Positions 1 through 9,834 of a stretch of 64,000 bases of DNA are shown piece by piece. A program made the position numbers and the translations under genes. Source of the DNA: UBA4742 sp963734965 (GTDB lineage Bacteria; Actinomycetota; Acidimicrobiia; Acidimicrobiales; Acidimicrobilacustridaceae); contig CAVTJK010000004.1 in assembly GCA_963734965.1 (NCBI GenBank), positions 2,294,001 to 2,358,000 of the forward strand, in the 5' to 3' direction. Under the pieces are notes generated by a model. It was not told the DNA's origin, made no database searches, and worked only from the letters and a program-made list of their open reading frames with translations. Numbering within the stretch: the first letter of the stretch is position 1; every line of letters begins with the position of its first letter.

Positions 1-752
1 AAGGTGAACGACGTGGCGATCCCGAAGTTGCCGCCCCCGCCTCCCTGACAGGCCCAGAACAGGTCGGGGTCGTCGTCGACCGAGACCGTGCGCAGGTGCC
101 CGTCGGCGGTCACCAGGGTGACGGCGGTGAGCTGGTCGCAGGTGAGACCGTGCAGGCGACCCACCACGCCCTGCCCGCCACCCAGGGTCAGTCCGGCGAT
201 GCCGACGGTTCCGCACGATCCGGCGCCGATCGATACGCCGTGGTTGTCGAGGCCGGTGTAGACGTCGATGAGACGGGCGCCCGAGCCGATGGTCGCGGTG
301 CCGGTCCCGACGCTCACCGAGTTCATGGCGGTCACGTCGATGACCAGTCCCGAGGTCGTCGAGTATCCGGCGTAGCTGTGCCCGCCCGATCGGGCGGTGG
401 CGGGCAGGCGGTGCTCGGACGCGAAGGTGACGCAGTGCTGCACGTCGCTGGGCGACGCGCAGTAGGCGATGCCGGCCGGTCGCACCGAGTCATAGCGGGG
501 GTCGAAGAGCTGAAGGTCGACCAGGTAGCTCGCATCGCCGGGGCGCACGAGCGTCCCCGACAGGCTCGACGCCAGCTGCTTCCACGTCGCGTCGTCGAGC
601 GGTGGGACCGTGCTGGTCGGCGCGACGGTGGTGGCCGCGGGTCCCTTTCCTGCTCGCGATCCGCACGCGACCAGCCCGATGCCTGCGGTTCCGGCCACGG
701 CTCCGATGGCACCCATGGCGCCGAGCCGCAACACGGCGCGCCGATCGATCAC
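1..752 (-). CDS. FAD-linked (BBE/PCMH-type) oxidase, exported, 3' end outside window
   Basis: The frame starts at a GTG at 752 and is still open at base 1, so only the N-terminal 250 residues are visible. It opens with a twin-arginine-like stretch (DRRAVLRLGAMG), a hydrophobic segment and a lipobox-like LVAC ending at residue 30. The product is therefore probably Tat-exported and lipid-anchored. The body is the FAD-binding half of a berberine-bridge-type oxidase. ARSGGHSYAGYS carries the histidine that usually holds FAD, GSCGTVGIAG carries the cysteine of a second flavin bond, and DPDLFWACQGGGGGNFGI is typical of the fold. Bicovalent FAD is inferred from these two motifs. The substrate cannot be read from the sequence. 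An upstream ATG at 779 runs into a stop after nine codons and is not the start. Confidence 0.85.
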   Translation of the reverse strand, partial: MIDRRAVLRLGAMGAIGAVAGTAGIGLVACGSRAGKGPAATTVAPTSTVPPLDDATWKQLASSLSGTLVRPGDASYLVDLQLFDPRYDSVRPAGIAYCASPSDVQHCVTFASEHRLPATARSGGHSYAGYSTTSGLVIDVTAMNSVSVGTGTATIGSGARLIDVYTGLDNHGVSIGAGSCGTVGIAGLTLGGGQGVVGRLHGLTCDQLTAVTLVTADGHLRTVSVDDDPDLFWACQGGGGGNFGIATSFT

Positions 753-766
753 CGGCTGGCTCTGGC

Positions 767-818
767 TTCTGGCGGCATCTGAAGGCGTGTGACGCCCTTC
801 GACGCCGCCAGAACGGCG
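767..818 (-). terminator. Palindromic element, family C copy 1 (terminator-like)
   Basis: A nested hairpin with outer arms TTCTGGCGGC (767-776) and GCCGCCAGAA (804-813), and inner arms GAAGGCG/CGCCCTTC. Read on the minus strand it shares most of its bases with the element at 54410-54453, starting CCGTTCTGGCGGCG. Both copies follow a stop codon by about 15-20 nt in the same orientation; here the upstream gene is the small membrane gene ending at 838. A shared terminator-like role is inferred. Confidence 0.5.
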
Positions 819-837
819 AAGGCCGGTCATGGCCCGG

Positions 838-1038
838 TCACGGGTGGCGGATGGCGCGCAGGACGGTCCAGGTCAAGGTCGCAGCCACGGCGACGGGCAT
901 GAGCCACCATGCCGGCCACCCGTGATGCGCGACGATCGCAGTGGCGCTGATGGCGACCACCATGGCCACGACGACCGTCCAGTCGTCACCGACGACGAAG
1001 TCGTAGCAGAACCGGCCGAACGTTCGGAGTCGAGCCAT
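838..1038 (-). CDS. Small two-helix membrane protein, unknown function
   Basis: A 66-residue protein (start MARLRTFGRF, end LRAIRHP) with two hydrophobic helices, around residues 21-37 and 42-58, joined by a short loop containing HHGWPAWW. Its ATG overlaps the stop codon of the COG4280 gene by one base (TGATG), so the two are translationally coupled and probably work together. I recognise no family. It is real by its start overlap and clean hydrophobicity pattern, and it sits in the same frame as the tail of a longer, meaningless open frame. A palindromic element follows its stop. Confidence 0.6.
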   Translation of the reverse strand: MARLRTFGRFCYDFVVGDDWTVVVAMVVAISATAIVAHHGWPAWWLMPVAVAATLTWTVLRAIRHP

Positions 1039-1790
1039 CAGTTCGCCGCCTCGGCCGGGCGACCGACCGCGGACCCGGGCACGCGGACCGCCACGACCAG
1101 CACCCACGACAAGGCGATCACGAAGGCGATGATGGCCACGAGGCAGATCTCGCCGCCCGGCCAGTCCACGCCGGCGCCCTCCGCGCTCCAGAACGTGCCG
1201 AACGACGTGAGCATCACGCCTACGCCGAACTTCAACCAGTTCTCGGGAACTCGGCTCAGAGGCGCGTGGACGATGAGTCCGACCGTGCCGACGACGATCA
1301 GCGCCGCCAGCGCGCCCAGGGCGGCCAGTCCCATCCGCCCCTGGGCGGTCCCGAACGTGATGACGATGAAGGCGACCTCGAGGCCCTCGAGGAACACGCC
1401 CTTGAAGGCGATCGTGAACGAGTACCAGTCGAACGCGGCGCGGACCGGAGCGGCCTGTCGCGACTCGGCCACCTCTCGTTCGAAGATGGCCTCCTCGTCG
1501 TGCAGGGCCTTGTGGCCGCTGGCCCGCAGGATCGCCTTGCGGAGCCACTGCAGTCCGAAGACGAGCAGGAGGGTGCCGACGAAGATCCGCAGCGCGTCGA
1601 GAGGGATCCGGTCGATGGCCGGGCCGAGCACGACCACGATGACGGCCAGGGCGACCAGAGCGACGACTCCGCCCCAGGCCGTGGCTCGCCAACCCCGCGT
1701 GACGCCGACGGCCAGGACGATGGTCAGGGCTTCGACCATCTCGACGGCCGAGGCGGCGAACGTGCTCAGGACGAGCAACAGGGTGCTCAC
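1038..1790 (-). CDS. COG4280-type multipass membrane protein
   Basis: A 250-residue integral membrane protein with about six hydrophobic segments. Two internally related segments carry an acidic residue in a glycine- and valine-rich helix: VEMVEALTIVLAVG near the N-terminus and FLEGLEVAFIVITFG in the middle. This repeat resembles the duplicated acidic motifs of cation transporters in the LysE/GDT1 and FTR1-like groups. A soluble loop of about 35 residues (ASGHKALHDEEAIF onward) separates the halves. I assign it to the uncharacterised COG4280 group from overall look. Transport of a metal or small ion is inference only. It is the first gene of a coupled pair with the 66-residue membrane protein. 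Confidence 0.6.
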   Translation of the reverse strand: MSTLLLVLSTFAASAVEMVEALTIVLAVGVTRGWRATAWGGVVALVALAVIVVVLGPAIDRIPLDALRIFVGTLLLVFGLQWLRKAILRASGHKALHDEEAIFEREVAESRQAAPVRAAFDWYSFTIAFKGVFLEGLEVAFIVITFGTAQGRMGLAALGALAALIVVGTVGLIVHAPLSRVPENWLKFGVGVMLTSFGTFWSAEGAGVDWPGGEICLVAIIAFVIALSWVLVVAVRVPGSAVGRPAEAAN

Positions 1791-1888
1791 GCCGGTCGCC
1801 CTGACCGGTCGAACGAGGGAGCGACGCCGCGCATCGGCTCATCGTATGGCGCTCCGCCGGCGGCGCCAGGGGTCGGGACCAGCGGTGC

Positions 1889-2530
1889 CTACGCGCCCAG
1901 GTGGGTGGCCCGCAGCTGCGTGACGGCCTCGTAGTCCCCCGAGAACTCGACGTCGGCGACCCCGGTCCGGCCGAAGGCCCACAGGATCACGTCGACGACG
2001 GGCCCGGTGATGGTGCCGGTCACGGCGCCCGTCTTGGCGTTCGGCGTCCGCGCCGTGATCGATTCGTAGCCCGGGGAGGCCAGCACGAGCCCGACCTCGA
2101 CGGGCCGAGCGATCATCTTGGCCATCGGCCGGAGCCGATCCCACGCCTCGAGGTCGCGCTCGAGATCGACGATGGGCTTCCAGTCGGCCTGGGCGCGCAC
2201 GACGTCCTCATGGTGGACGAGGTACTCGAGTCCGTTGACCAGCCCGTCGAGGGCGGGCACCCGTACGGGCAGGATCGGACCCGAGGCGACCAGCTCGACG
2301 AGCCGCTCGTAGTCGCGGTGATCGCGGGTGGCTACCCGCACCCGTTCGGTGTAGCTGCTGAGCCCGGGCACGAGCAGCCCTGGGAGCGAATCGAAGCGGC
2401 GGTCGCGGGCGACGAGGTGGGCGGCCAGGTCGCGCGTGTCCCATCCCTCGCACAACGTCGGGGCCGTCGGTCCGACGGCAGTCATGAGATCGGCCAGCGC
2501 TCGACGTTCGCGTTGCGCGAGGGCAGGCAT
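1889..2530 (-). CDS. TIGR03085-family metal-binding protein (DinB/MDMPI-like fold)
   Basis: A 213-residue protein of the actinobacterial TIGR03085 family, which shares the four-helix DinB/mycothiol-dependent maleylpyruvate isomerase fold. The N-terminal helix pair ends in LCEGWDTRDLAAHLVARDRR, where the W-x-x-x-D-x-x-x-H pattern supplies the first metal-binding histidine. A second histidine pair is in LEYLVHHEDVVRAQ. The C-terminal half ends in an SCP2/MDMPI-C-like segment with FSGDYEAV. The reaction is unknown for the family; thiol-dependent chemistry is a guess from the fold. It stands alone on the minus strand with no operon partner. Confidence 0.75.
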   Translation of the reverse strand: MPALAQRERRALADLMTAVGPTAPTLCEGWDTRDLAAHLVARDRRFDSLPGLLVPGLSSYTERVRVATRDHRDYERLVELVASGPILPVRVPALDGLVNGLEYLVHHEDVVRAQADWKPIVDLERDLEAWDRLRPMAKMIARPVEVGLVLASPGYESITARTPNAKTGAVTGTITGPVVDVILWAFGRTGVADVEFSGDYEAVTQLRATHLGA

Positions 2531-2640
2531 CCCTCGACCGTAGGCGGGCCGGTCACCCTCGACAAGCGGCCCAACGCGGCGCGTGGGCCGGTTCTGGCTG
2601 TCGGTGACGCTCGGTGGTGGTGCCCGCCGAGGTCTGATGT

Positions 2641-3537
2641 TCAGATGTTCAGCGTGCTGGTCTCATGGGCGCGGGCGGCGCGGTCGGACTCGACGGCGGC
2701 GACGACGCGGGCGTACATGGCCATCTGCTCGTCGCTCGGCGACGAGTTGGGCGTGCGGCTGCCGAGGGCGTCGAGCCAGAACCCGCTGCCGTCGTTGAGC
2801 TGGAGGTAGGGGACCTCCATCGGCTTGGTGAGCCCGTTGGGCAGCTGGAACTGGCGCTGGCCCATGCTGATGCCGTGGATCTCGCGGCGCGACACGCGCC
2901 GCACCCGGCCGAACCGGTTGTAGGCGGCCAGCTCGGTTGGCGTCAGGACGACCTTCTGCCGCACGAAGGCGCGGCCTTGGATGATCAGGGCGAAGGCCAG
3001 CAGCGCGCAGACCAGGACGAACACGACGGTGGCCACGTTGTCCAGGATCGAGATCGATGCGCCCTTGGCGATCTGCAGGACCGCCATGGCGGTGAGGTAG
3101 ATCATGAACCCGGCGATGACGAACGAGACGAGCGCGGCCAACTTCTCGAACACGTTGGCCGGCACGTGGAAGGACTGCTCGGGACCGAGGGAGCGGGTCG
3201 CGCTGTTGGGCGAGAGGGCAGCGAGCTCGGGACCGCGCCGATCGGCCTGCCACTCGATCGGAGGCTGCCACTGCGGCTGGACCGGCGCGACCATGCGCTC
3301 CGCGGGCGGGGCGGAGGCCGCCTTCGGCTTGGCCTTCTGCTTCTCGCGCTGCTTCTCCTTGGTGCCGCCTCGCTTGCGGCCGCGGCCGGCCGCCACCGGC
3401 TCGCGATCGTCATGCGGCATCCACCCCGCGGGCTTCAGGCCCTCCGGGTCATAGCCACAGAGGTGGCACCAGTCCCAGTCCGCTTGGACGGGCGCGCCGC
3501 ACGTCGGGCATCGGGGTACTTCGGCGTCCATGGTCAC
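2641..3537 (-). CDS. Zinc-ribbon membrane protein, unknown function
   Basis: A 298-residue protein. Residues 9-28 form a four-cysteine zinc ribbon (CPTCGAP then CHLCGYD), followed by a long Lys/Arg/Pro-rich linker up to about residue 125. Two hydrophobic helices follow (around LAALVSFVIAGFMIYL and TVVFVLVCALLAFALII). The last 100 residues look like a small cytoplasmic beta-rich domain, possibly PH-like (RVRRVSRREIHGISMGQR). No catalytic motif is visible. The layout, a ribbon plus two helices plus a soluble tail, resembles zinc-ribbon sensors or scaffolds at the membrane, but I cannot name the family. The ATG at 3537 is chosen because MTMDAEVPRCPTCG puts the ribbon at the N-terminus. Confidence 0.6.
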   Translation of the reverse strand: MTMDAEVPRCPTCGAPVQADWDWCHLCGYDPEGLKPAGWMPHDDREPVAAGRGRKRGGTKEKQREKQKAKPKAASAPPAERMVAPVQPQWQPPIEWQADRRGPELAALSPNSATRSLGPEQSFHVPANVFEKLAALVSFVIAGFMIYLTAMAVLQIAKGASISILDNVATVVFVLVCALLAFALIIQGRAFVRQKVVLTPTELAAYNRFGRVRRVSRREIHGISMGQRQFQLPNGLTKPMEVPYLQLNDGSGFWLDALGSRTPNSSPSDEQMAMYARVVAAVESDRAARAHETSTLNI

Positions 3538-3581
3538 TCATCGTCAGCCAGGACCCTCGAAATAAGTCCTTGTTTGGGGAA

Positions 3582-4728
3582 TCAGCCGGCGAGGAGCGTC
3601 TGTGTGTACGCCGTAAGTGTGTTGTTGTCCACATAGATGTGCTGGGTTCCGGCCGAGATGTCACGGAAGCAGCGCTGGATCACGCTCGGACTGCGCAGGC
3701 CGGCCGATCCGGCCCAGGTGTAGGCGAAACGGGCGGCGTCGGCCGCCACCCGGGTGGCGTAGGTGGTCGCCTGGCGCATCCGCTGGGCCTGCACGGGCGA
3801 CGGGGCACCCTCGGCCACGGCGGCGCGCTCGGCCTCGACGAAGGTGTCGAAGGCGTAGGTGCGGGCCGCGCCCATGGCCGCGTCGACCATGGCGTAGTCG
3901 TGCTGGAACAGCTGCTGGTCGGCGATCGGGCTCGGCGCCGAGGCGGACCTTGGCCCGCGCCACCTCGATGATCTCGTCGAGGGCTCGGCGGCCGACACCG
4001 AGTGCGAACCCGGCGTGGCCGCACGCGACCAGGCCGAAGAACCCGATGTCGTAGGGGCGGCCGCCTCGGCGGCGCTCGGCCTCGAGCAGCAGCACCGTGA
4101 AGTCGTCGGCCACGACCACCTCGTCGACCTCGTAGTCGTAGCTGCCGGTGCCGGCCAGGCCGAGGACGTCCCAGTTGCCCTGCATGGCGACCTGCTGGCG
4201 CGGCATGAACGCGATCCGCATGGCCGGCAGCCCCGCCGCGGTCACCGCCGGTTCGTCGCCGTCCATCTCGATGAACCCGGCCCCCATCCACGAGGCATGG
4301 CCCGAGCCGCTCCCGAACTGGAAGTGGCCCGACACGCGAAAGCCCCCGTCGACGGCGGTCCCCGACCCGACCGGACCGAGCATGCCGGCCATGACCACGT
4401 CGGGGTCGGCGAACATCGTCTTGACCGCCTCGTCACCGGTGTAGATCGAGGCCAGGCCGGCCGTCGTGATGTTGGCCATCGTCGACCAGCCCGTCGATCC
4501 GTCGGCGCGCGCCAACTCCTCGAAGACGGCCAGCGTGGTGGCGATGTCGGCCTCGAGGCCACCGAGCTCTCGCGGCACCAGCGTCAGGAACAGCCCTGAC
4601 TCGGCGATGGCCTCGACCACAGGCGCCGGCATGGTGCCCTCGGTCTCGGTCTGGTCAGCGTGGGCCTCGATCAACGGAGCCAGCGAGCGGGCCCGATCGA
4701 CCAGATCGTCGGGCAGCGAGTCGGTCAT
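3582..4728 (-). CDS. Acyl-CoA dehydrogenase-fold flavoprotein (one frame break)
   Basis: The product would be about 382 residues, the usual length for acyl-CoA dehydrogenases and related flavin monooxygenases. The start ATG at 4728 has GGAGG six bases upstream. The N-terminal helical domain (LVPRELGG, ARADGSTGWS) and the middle beta-domain (DVLGLAGTGSYDYEVDEVVV) are in one frame down to about 3935. The C-terminal helices (PIADQQLFQHDYAMVDAAMG to HIYVDNNTLTAY) continue in another frame, so there is one extra base near 3935 beside a CTCGGCGCCGAG palindrome. W-S-T-M in place of the usual acyl-CoA motif suggests the group used by flavin-dependent hydroxylases, but this is not decisive. Both halves are well conserved, so a sequencing error is likelier than decay. 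Confidence 0.75.
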
Positions 4729-4767
4729 GCACACCTCCAGGTCGCGGCGGCCGATCGTACCGGTCGC

Positions 4768-6379
4768 TCAGGCTCTGGTGGGCGGGGGCGGGGCCGGAGT
4801 GGGAGGGTCGGCCCCCACCGGCGCGAGCGCCGTGGCGGCGGTGCTCGTCGATGCGTCGGATGCGTCGGTTGGGTCAGATGCGCCGGTTGGGTCGGATGCG
4901 GCCGGCGCCTCGGACCCGTCGACGGATGACCGGGGCAGGCGGATGGTGAAGACGGCGCCGCCGCCCGGCGCGTTGGCGGCCGAGGCCGATCCGCCGTGCT
5001 CGGCGGCGATGCCGGCGACGATGGCCAGGCCCAGACCGGCGCCTGAGCCGGACCGAGCGCGATCGGCCTGCCAGAAGCGATCGAACACGTGGGCCTGGGC
5101 CTCGTCGTCGAGGCCGGGACCGTGATCGCGAACGGCGACGGTGGCCGAGTCGCCGTCGATCCGCGCACTGACATCGAGGGCGCTGGCGGCCGGCGTGTGG
5201 CTCACGGCGTTGCTCACCAGGTTGGCGATGGCCTGGCGGAGATGGGCCTCGTCGCCGCGCACGACGACGGGCTCGGGCGCGTCGAGGGTCACGGGACGGT
5301 CGCGGTCGGCGGCCACCGCGTCCGAGCAGGCATCGGCGGCCAGCACGGCCAGATCGACGGGCCCGGCCTCGATCTCCCGCGTCTGATCGAGCTGGGCCAG
5401 CAGCAGCAGGTCCTCGACGAGCACCCGCATGCGAGCCGACTCCTCTTCGATCCGGCGGAGGATCGTCGGTAGATCGACCTGGGCGTGGTCGGCACCGACC
5501 CGGAACAGCTCGGCGAACCCCTGGATCGAGGTGATGGGGGTGCGCAGCTCGTGGGAGGCGTCGGCCAGGAACTGGCGGAGGCGTTGCTCGGTGACGTCAC
5601 GTTCGTGGAACGCCTCCTCGATGTCGTCGAGCATCGTGTTGAGGGCCAGGCCGAGCTGGCCGACCTCGGTCGGGCCGCCCGACGGGCTGACGCGCTGGCT
5701 CAGGTCGCCGGCGGTGATCTTGCCGGCGGTCGTCGACATCAGCTCGAGCGGATGCAGGCCGCGCCGCAAGATCAGCCACGAGCCGACGCTCAGCAGGGCG
5801 AGCAGCACGACGGCGGCGGCGATCTCGATGAGCACGAACTCGGCCAGCGAGCTCGTGACCTCACCTGACGGGACGGCGACGACGACCGTCTGGGTGGCGT
5901 GGCTCGGGTCGGCGGTGACGAGCACCCGCCAGGAGCCCGACCCGCTCACCGAGCCGGTCGTGAAGTACCGGTTCACGCCGGGCGTGGCGGTGAGATCGTC
6001 CGGGAGCTTGGGCTTGGAGGACGAGTCGATCAGGTGGATGGTGCTCAGGATCGCACCGGACTTGTCCCGCAGCTCGGCGTAGGTCGACGGCGGGATGTAG
6101 CGGGGCGGGCCGTGGTCCTCGCCGTTGGGTTGGGGTCCCCTTCCGGGTTGGATGCCCCCCGTACCGGGGCCGATGCCGATGATCGAGCTCGGGTTCGACC
6201 CCGTCTGGACGGCGTTGTTGAGTTGGGTGGCCACGAGCGGGACCGACGCGCTCGATCTGCTGGTCGAGGCGCTCGTACTGCGATCGGGCATAGAGCGAGT
6301 AGGTCCCGATGCCGAACAGGGCCAAGCCGACGGTCAGCAGCACGACGAGGGCCAGCACGAGCCGCAGGCGCAAGGTCAT
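4768..6379 (-). CDS. Sensor histidine kinase of the OmpR/TrcS type (one frame break)
   Basis: The N-terminal helix (MTLRLRLVLALVVLL, ATG at 6379) is in a different frame from the rest. The break lies near 6240 where GTCGGTCCC should read GTCGTCCC. Domain order: first membrane helix; an extracellular sensor of about 130 residues with a Pro/Gly-rich loop; second membrane helix at EIAAAVVLLALLSVGSWLIL; HAMP; HisKA with the phospho-acceptor in FLADASHELRTPITS; and a HATPase domain with DHGPGLDD and GLGLAIVAGIAAEHGG. The C-terminus carries a tail of repeated Ser/Asp/Ala/Thr (DPTGASDPTDASDAST). It should phosphorylate the response regulator at 7965-8685, from which it is separated by two membrane-protein genes on the same strand. 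Confidence 0.85.
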
Positions 6380-6393
6380 GGGATCGAACAACC

Positions 6394-6444
6394 CATCGCG
6401 GCGGCAGATGGCCGCCCGTGGTGTGGTGATCTGCCGCCGCGATG
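6394..6444. repeat. REP-like palindrome, family A copy 1
   Basis: A 51-bp element with perfect 16-bp arms CATCGCGGCGGCAGAT and ATCTGCCGCCGCGATG around a 19-nt centre. It lies in the 175-bp gap between the GtrA gene and the histidine-kinase start, so here it is upstream of a gene, not directly behind a stop codon. Confidence 0.8.
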
Positions 6445-6554
6445 TGAGGACCTGGTCGACTTGCGTTGCTCGCCGCGAGGTGGGGCGGCCGAGGCGGACG
6501 GGCGACGAGGCATCGCCCCTGATCGTGGCCCACGCCGGGCCGGTCGTGCTGGCA

Positions 6555-7080
6555 TCACGCGGCCTCGACCAGATCGACGGCGACGGGCGCCGCATCGACG
6601 TCCAAGGCCGTGGCGTCGCTCGAGGCGTCGGCCGATTCGTCGCGGGCCGGTTCGGCACCGGGGAGGCGGCGGTGGAACAGGAGTCGATCCAACACGACGT
6701 ACTGCACGATCCACAGAGAACCGAAGGCGGCCAGGTTGGCCGCTTCGACGGCGACCGTGCGAGCCGTCGAGCCCAGGTGGCTCTGGGCGGCCCACCTGGC
6801 GGTCAGCGCCACGGCAAGCGTCGAGAGGCCCAGCCCGGCAAACGAGAGAAGGCAGAACGGTCCGATCTCGGCGCCCAGCGAGCGCCGGCCCGCTGCGGCC
6901 CCAGACCCAGCGACGGTTCAACTCGAACGAGGGCACGGTGCCGACGGCGGTCGCCACCACGTTGGCCCAGCCCGCGGCCATGGTCGCCGTGGCGACGAGG
7001 GCACCGAGCACCGAGAGGCTCACGCCGGTCGAGATCATCGACACCGTCGCGTAGCGGGCCAGCTTGCGGATGAGGAGCAT
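6555..7080 (-). CDS. GtrA-family membrane protein (one frame break)
   Basis: A GtrA-like protein of about 175 residues with four membrane helices. The family is thought to move polyprenyl-phosphate-linked sugars across the membrane or to assist glycosyltransferases. The N-terminal half (RKLARYATVSMISTGVSLSV and PSFELNRRWVWGRSG, the family signature FxLNRxWVW) is in frame to about 6895. The second half (LTARWAAQSHLG to IVQYVVLDRLLFHRR) is in the next frame; GGGCCGG for GGCCGG explains the break. The tail after the last helix is rich in Ala and Asp. Lying between a haem membrane protein and the kinase, and in the same block as a PMT-type glycosyltransferase, it may serve that enzyme. Confidence 0.75.
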
Positions 7081-7088
7081 GGCCGAGC

Positions 7089-7734
7089 TCAGGTCCGGCT
7101 CGGCTGGCGGGTCGGTGGCACCGGTTGTTCGAGGCGTTCGGGCCACTCGGGTCGGCCAGGCGGGCGGGGCGGGCGGGGCGGTCCGGGTCGGGCATCGGAG
7201 GACGCAGCGGCGTCGGCCACCCGCTTGGCGGTGAGCGCGGCGATGGCCAGCACGGCGACGGCGGCGACGCCGACGAAGATCCCCGAGCCCGAGTCGGTTC
7301 CGGCGGTGAAGGCGTGGATCGTGGCCGTGACGAACAGCGGGAAGCTGGCGAAGTGGACGGCGCGCCACCACTTCTTCGGCAGCCGGCGGCGGGCCAACGA
7401 CGTGAGCTCGACGGCCAGCAGGAGGTAGAAGCCCGACGATGCCCCAGGCCACCGCGGAGGGCCGCCAGTGGCCGGCGAACGGGACGAGGGTCGAGACCAG
7501 ATCGAACGACACGTACTGGTCGAGGAGGATGGCGACGATGTGCACGCCGACGAAGATCGTCGCCAGACCACCGAGCCAGCGGTGGAGGTCGAGCATCCAG
7601 GCCGGACGCGGCCGGTGACCGAGGGGTCGAGCTCGGCTCGACATGGTCAGCCCCCACAGGACCGACGCCGTGAGCAGCACCCAGGCGACGAGTCCGGCTG
7701 AGCGGGCGAGGTACCAGGGAAGGGTCCCGCTCAT
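7089..7734 (-). CDS. Ferric-reductase-like haem membrane protein (one frame break)
   Basis: A protein of about 215 residues with six hydrophobic helices, typical of the ferric-reductase-like/cytochrome b superfamily. Paired histidines for haem are visible in LHRWLGGLATIFVGVHIVAI and, after the frame break, in VHFASFPLFVTATIHAFTAG. The break is near 7432, where GTCGGGCTTC should read GTCGGCTTC; the two halves then join as WGIVG-FYLLLAVEL. The C-terminal tail is Pro/Arg-rich and probably cytoplasmic. There is no flavin or NADPH domain, so electrons must come from or go to another protein. ApbE, encoded across the divergent region at 12725-13690, is the kind of partner that flavinylates such a protein. 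Confidence 0.8.
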
Positions 7735-7964
7735 GAGCGACGTCCTTGCTCGCTCGTCGAGGTGATCGGGCCGTTGGCCGGTCGGTTGGCCCGTCCGGCG
7801 ATCTGGTGGTTCGGATCGATCGGCATGGCTCCACCTTCCTCACCCCGGCTCCATCCCGACTCCGCCGAGTCTGAGAGATCCCTGGGAACGACGCGCTCGA
7901 ACCGTGCCGTCACGCGCTCAGGGCACCGACGGCACGGTTCGGAGGGTGCCGGGCGGGGGCGGGG

Positions 7965-8685
7965 TCAGTCCTGGTAGTCGGGAGGGAGGCGCAGGCTGTA
8001 GCCGACGCCGCGCACGGTGTGGATGAGGGCCACGTCGTCGGCGTCGATCTTGTGACGCAGGTAGCTGATGTAGGTCTCGAGCACGCTGGCGTTGCCGGCG
8101 AAGGTGTAGTCCCACACGTGCTCGAGGATCTGATCGCGGGTCAAGACGTGCCGGGAGTTGGTCAAGCAGGTAGTGGAGCAGGCGGTACTCGGTCGGGGTC
8201 AGCTCGATCAGACGGCCGGCGCGCCAGACCTCCCGCGTGTCCTCGTCGAGCTCGAGGTCGGCGTAGGAGAGTCGGTGCTCGCCCGGACCCGTGCCCAACG
8301 CCCGGCGCAGGACGGCCTTCACCCGCTCGACCAGCTCCTCGATGCTGAACGGCTTGGTGACGTAGTCGTCGCTGCCCAGGCGCAGTCCCTCGATCTTGTC
8401 CTGGGTCGCATCGCGCGCCGTCAGGAAGATCACCGGGACCCGGGTGCCGGCGCCCTCGGTCTCGCGGAGGCGGCGGGCCACCTCGAACCCGTCGAGGTCG
8501 GGGAGCATCACGTCGAGGACGATGAGGTCGGGCCGCATGGCTTCGACCGCGGCCAGCGCCGCCCGACCCGACGACGCCCGCTCGACCTCGAAGCCGTTGT
8601 ACCCGAGGCCCATGGCCACCAGCTCCGTGATGTGCTCTTCGTCATCGACGACGAGCACTCTCGGCTGGGAGTTCGAGCTGGGCAT
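7965..8685 (-). CDS. OmpR-family response regulator (one frame break)
   Basis: The start ATG at 8685 has GGAGG six bases upstream. The receiver domain has the acidic pair VVDDEEH, the phospho-acceptor in DLIVLDVMLPDLDG, the conserved threonine in VIFLTARDAT and the lysine in DDYVTKPFSIEEL. The DNA-binding winged helix begins at LIELTPTEYRLLHYLL. It is interrupted near 8155 by one extra T (GCTTGACC for GCTGACC) and continues in the next frame as TNSRHVLTRDQILEHVWDYT to HTVRGVGYSLR. Total length would be about 239 residues, normal for the family. Its kinase is at 4768-6379. The TrcR/MprA-like type is inferred from domain layout. Confidence 0.88.
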
Positions 8686-8729
8686 CGAGACCTCCGGGGT
8701 GCGTGCGGACGGGGCCACCGTAGGCGGGG

Positions 8730-9834
8730 TCACGACCCGCTGCCCTGGCCGCTCGGCGGGGTCCCGCCCATGGCCCCCGGACCACCGTCGCGCCCGCCGA
8801 GGGCGCCGGCCCGGATCTGAGTGGCGGTGACCACGCCGTTGCTCGTGGTGCCCATCACCACGACCGGCTCACCGGTGGTGAGGTCCGCCAGCGAGATCGT
8901 CTTCTCGACCGTCACGGTCGTCGACGACGAGGTGGTGACGACATAGGTCGTCCCGCTGGCCGACTTCAGCGTGATGGTCGAGCCGTCGACCTTGGTCACC
9001 TGGCCGGTCACCGGAACGCCGAAGCCTCCGCCGGGAGCACCGCCGCCCGGGACACCGCCGCCACTCGGCGGACCGCCGTTGGCTGCGGCGGAGCCGCTCG
9101 AACTGCCCGAGCTCGACGAGCCGTTGGCCGAGCCGGCACCGGGCGGGGTGCCTCGACCGAGGTCGGAGGTGGTGGCGGTGCCCCGGTCGACGATGCGCTC
9201 GGCCGCGACCTTGGTGCCCGAGGTCGTGCCCATGACCAGCAGGTTGTCCCCGACCTTGACGCTGGCCGGCTGTCCCGGCCACCGCCTCGGTCACCGTCGT
9301 CGACGAGGTCGTCTTGACCGTCGTCGACCCGGCGGTCGACTTGATCGTCAGGGTCGAGCCGCTGACGCTCACGACCGTGCCCACGGTGCCGCCGCCGGGC
9401 ACGGCGCCCCGGCCGAACCCGCCTTGGCTCGGGCCGCCGGCCGCGTTGGCCGAGGCGGCGGTGGCCGAGCTGTGCGAGCTGGCGGCGCTGATGCCGAAGA
9501 TCGACCCGGCGATGATCACCGCCGCGCCGGCCCCCGCCGCGACCCACGTCTTCATGCTGTGGCTCTGCGTCGGGCGCTCGCGGCCCGGCGTGGGTTCGTC
9601 GGTGCCGTCGAGCCACAGGCTGTCGTGGTCCGTCGGGTGGTCCGGCTCGGTGCCGAGCCCCGCCGTGGGGTCCGACGGCGGCGTGTCGGCGCCCGGGCCC
9701 GGCGGCGTCGGGGCCGCGAAACCCGGCTGGTGGTCGGGGGGTCCCGGCGGCGGGCCGGCCATCTGGTTGGGATCGCCCGTAGGCGGACCGGTCGGCGGTC
9801 GGACGGGGTGGTCGGGGGTCAGGTCGTTGTCCAT
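8730..9834 (-). CDS. DUF5666 repeat protein with single membrane anchor (one frame break)
   Basis: Residues 1-95 are a Pro/Gly/Asp-rich cytoplasmic region. A membrane helix follows (WVAAGAGAAVIIAGSIFGI), then an extracellular part with two related beta-rich units of the DUF5666 kind: VGTVVSVSGSTLTIKSTAGS and VTGQVTKVDGSTITLKSASG. Each is followed by a Thr/Ser-rich strand and a 'vMGTTS' segment. Between them is a Gly/Ser-rich linker. The frame breaks near 9265 (CCGGCCAGC, one base extra), and the first unit then continues as ASVKVGDNLLVMGTTSG. DUF5666 domains are OB-like and of unknown role. Here the gene sits between a membrane glycosyltransferase and its likely two-component regulator, so a cell-envelope role is inferred. 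Confidence 0.7.
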
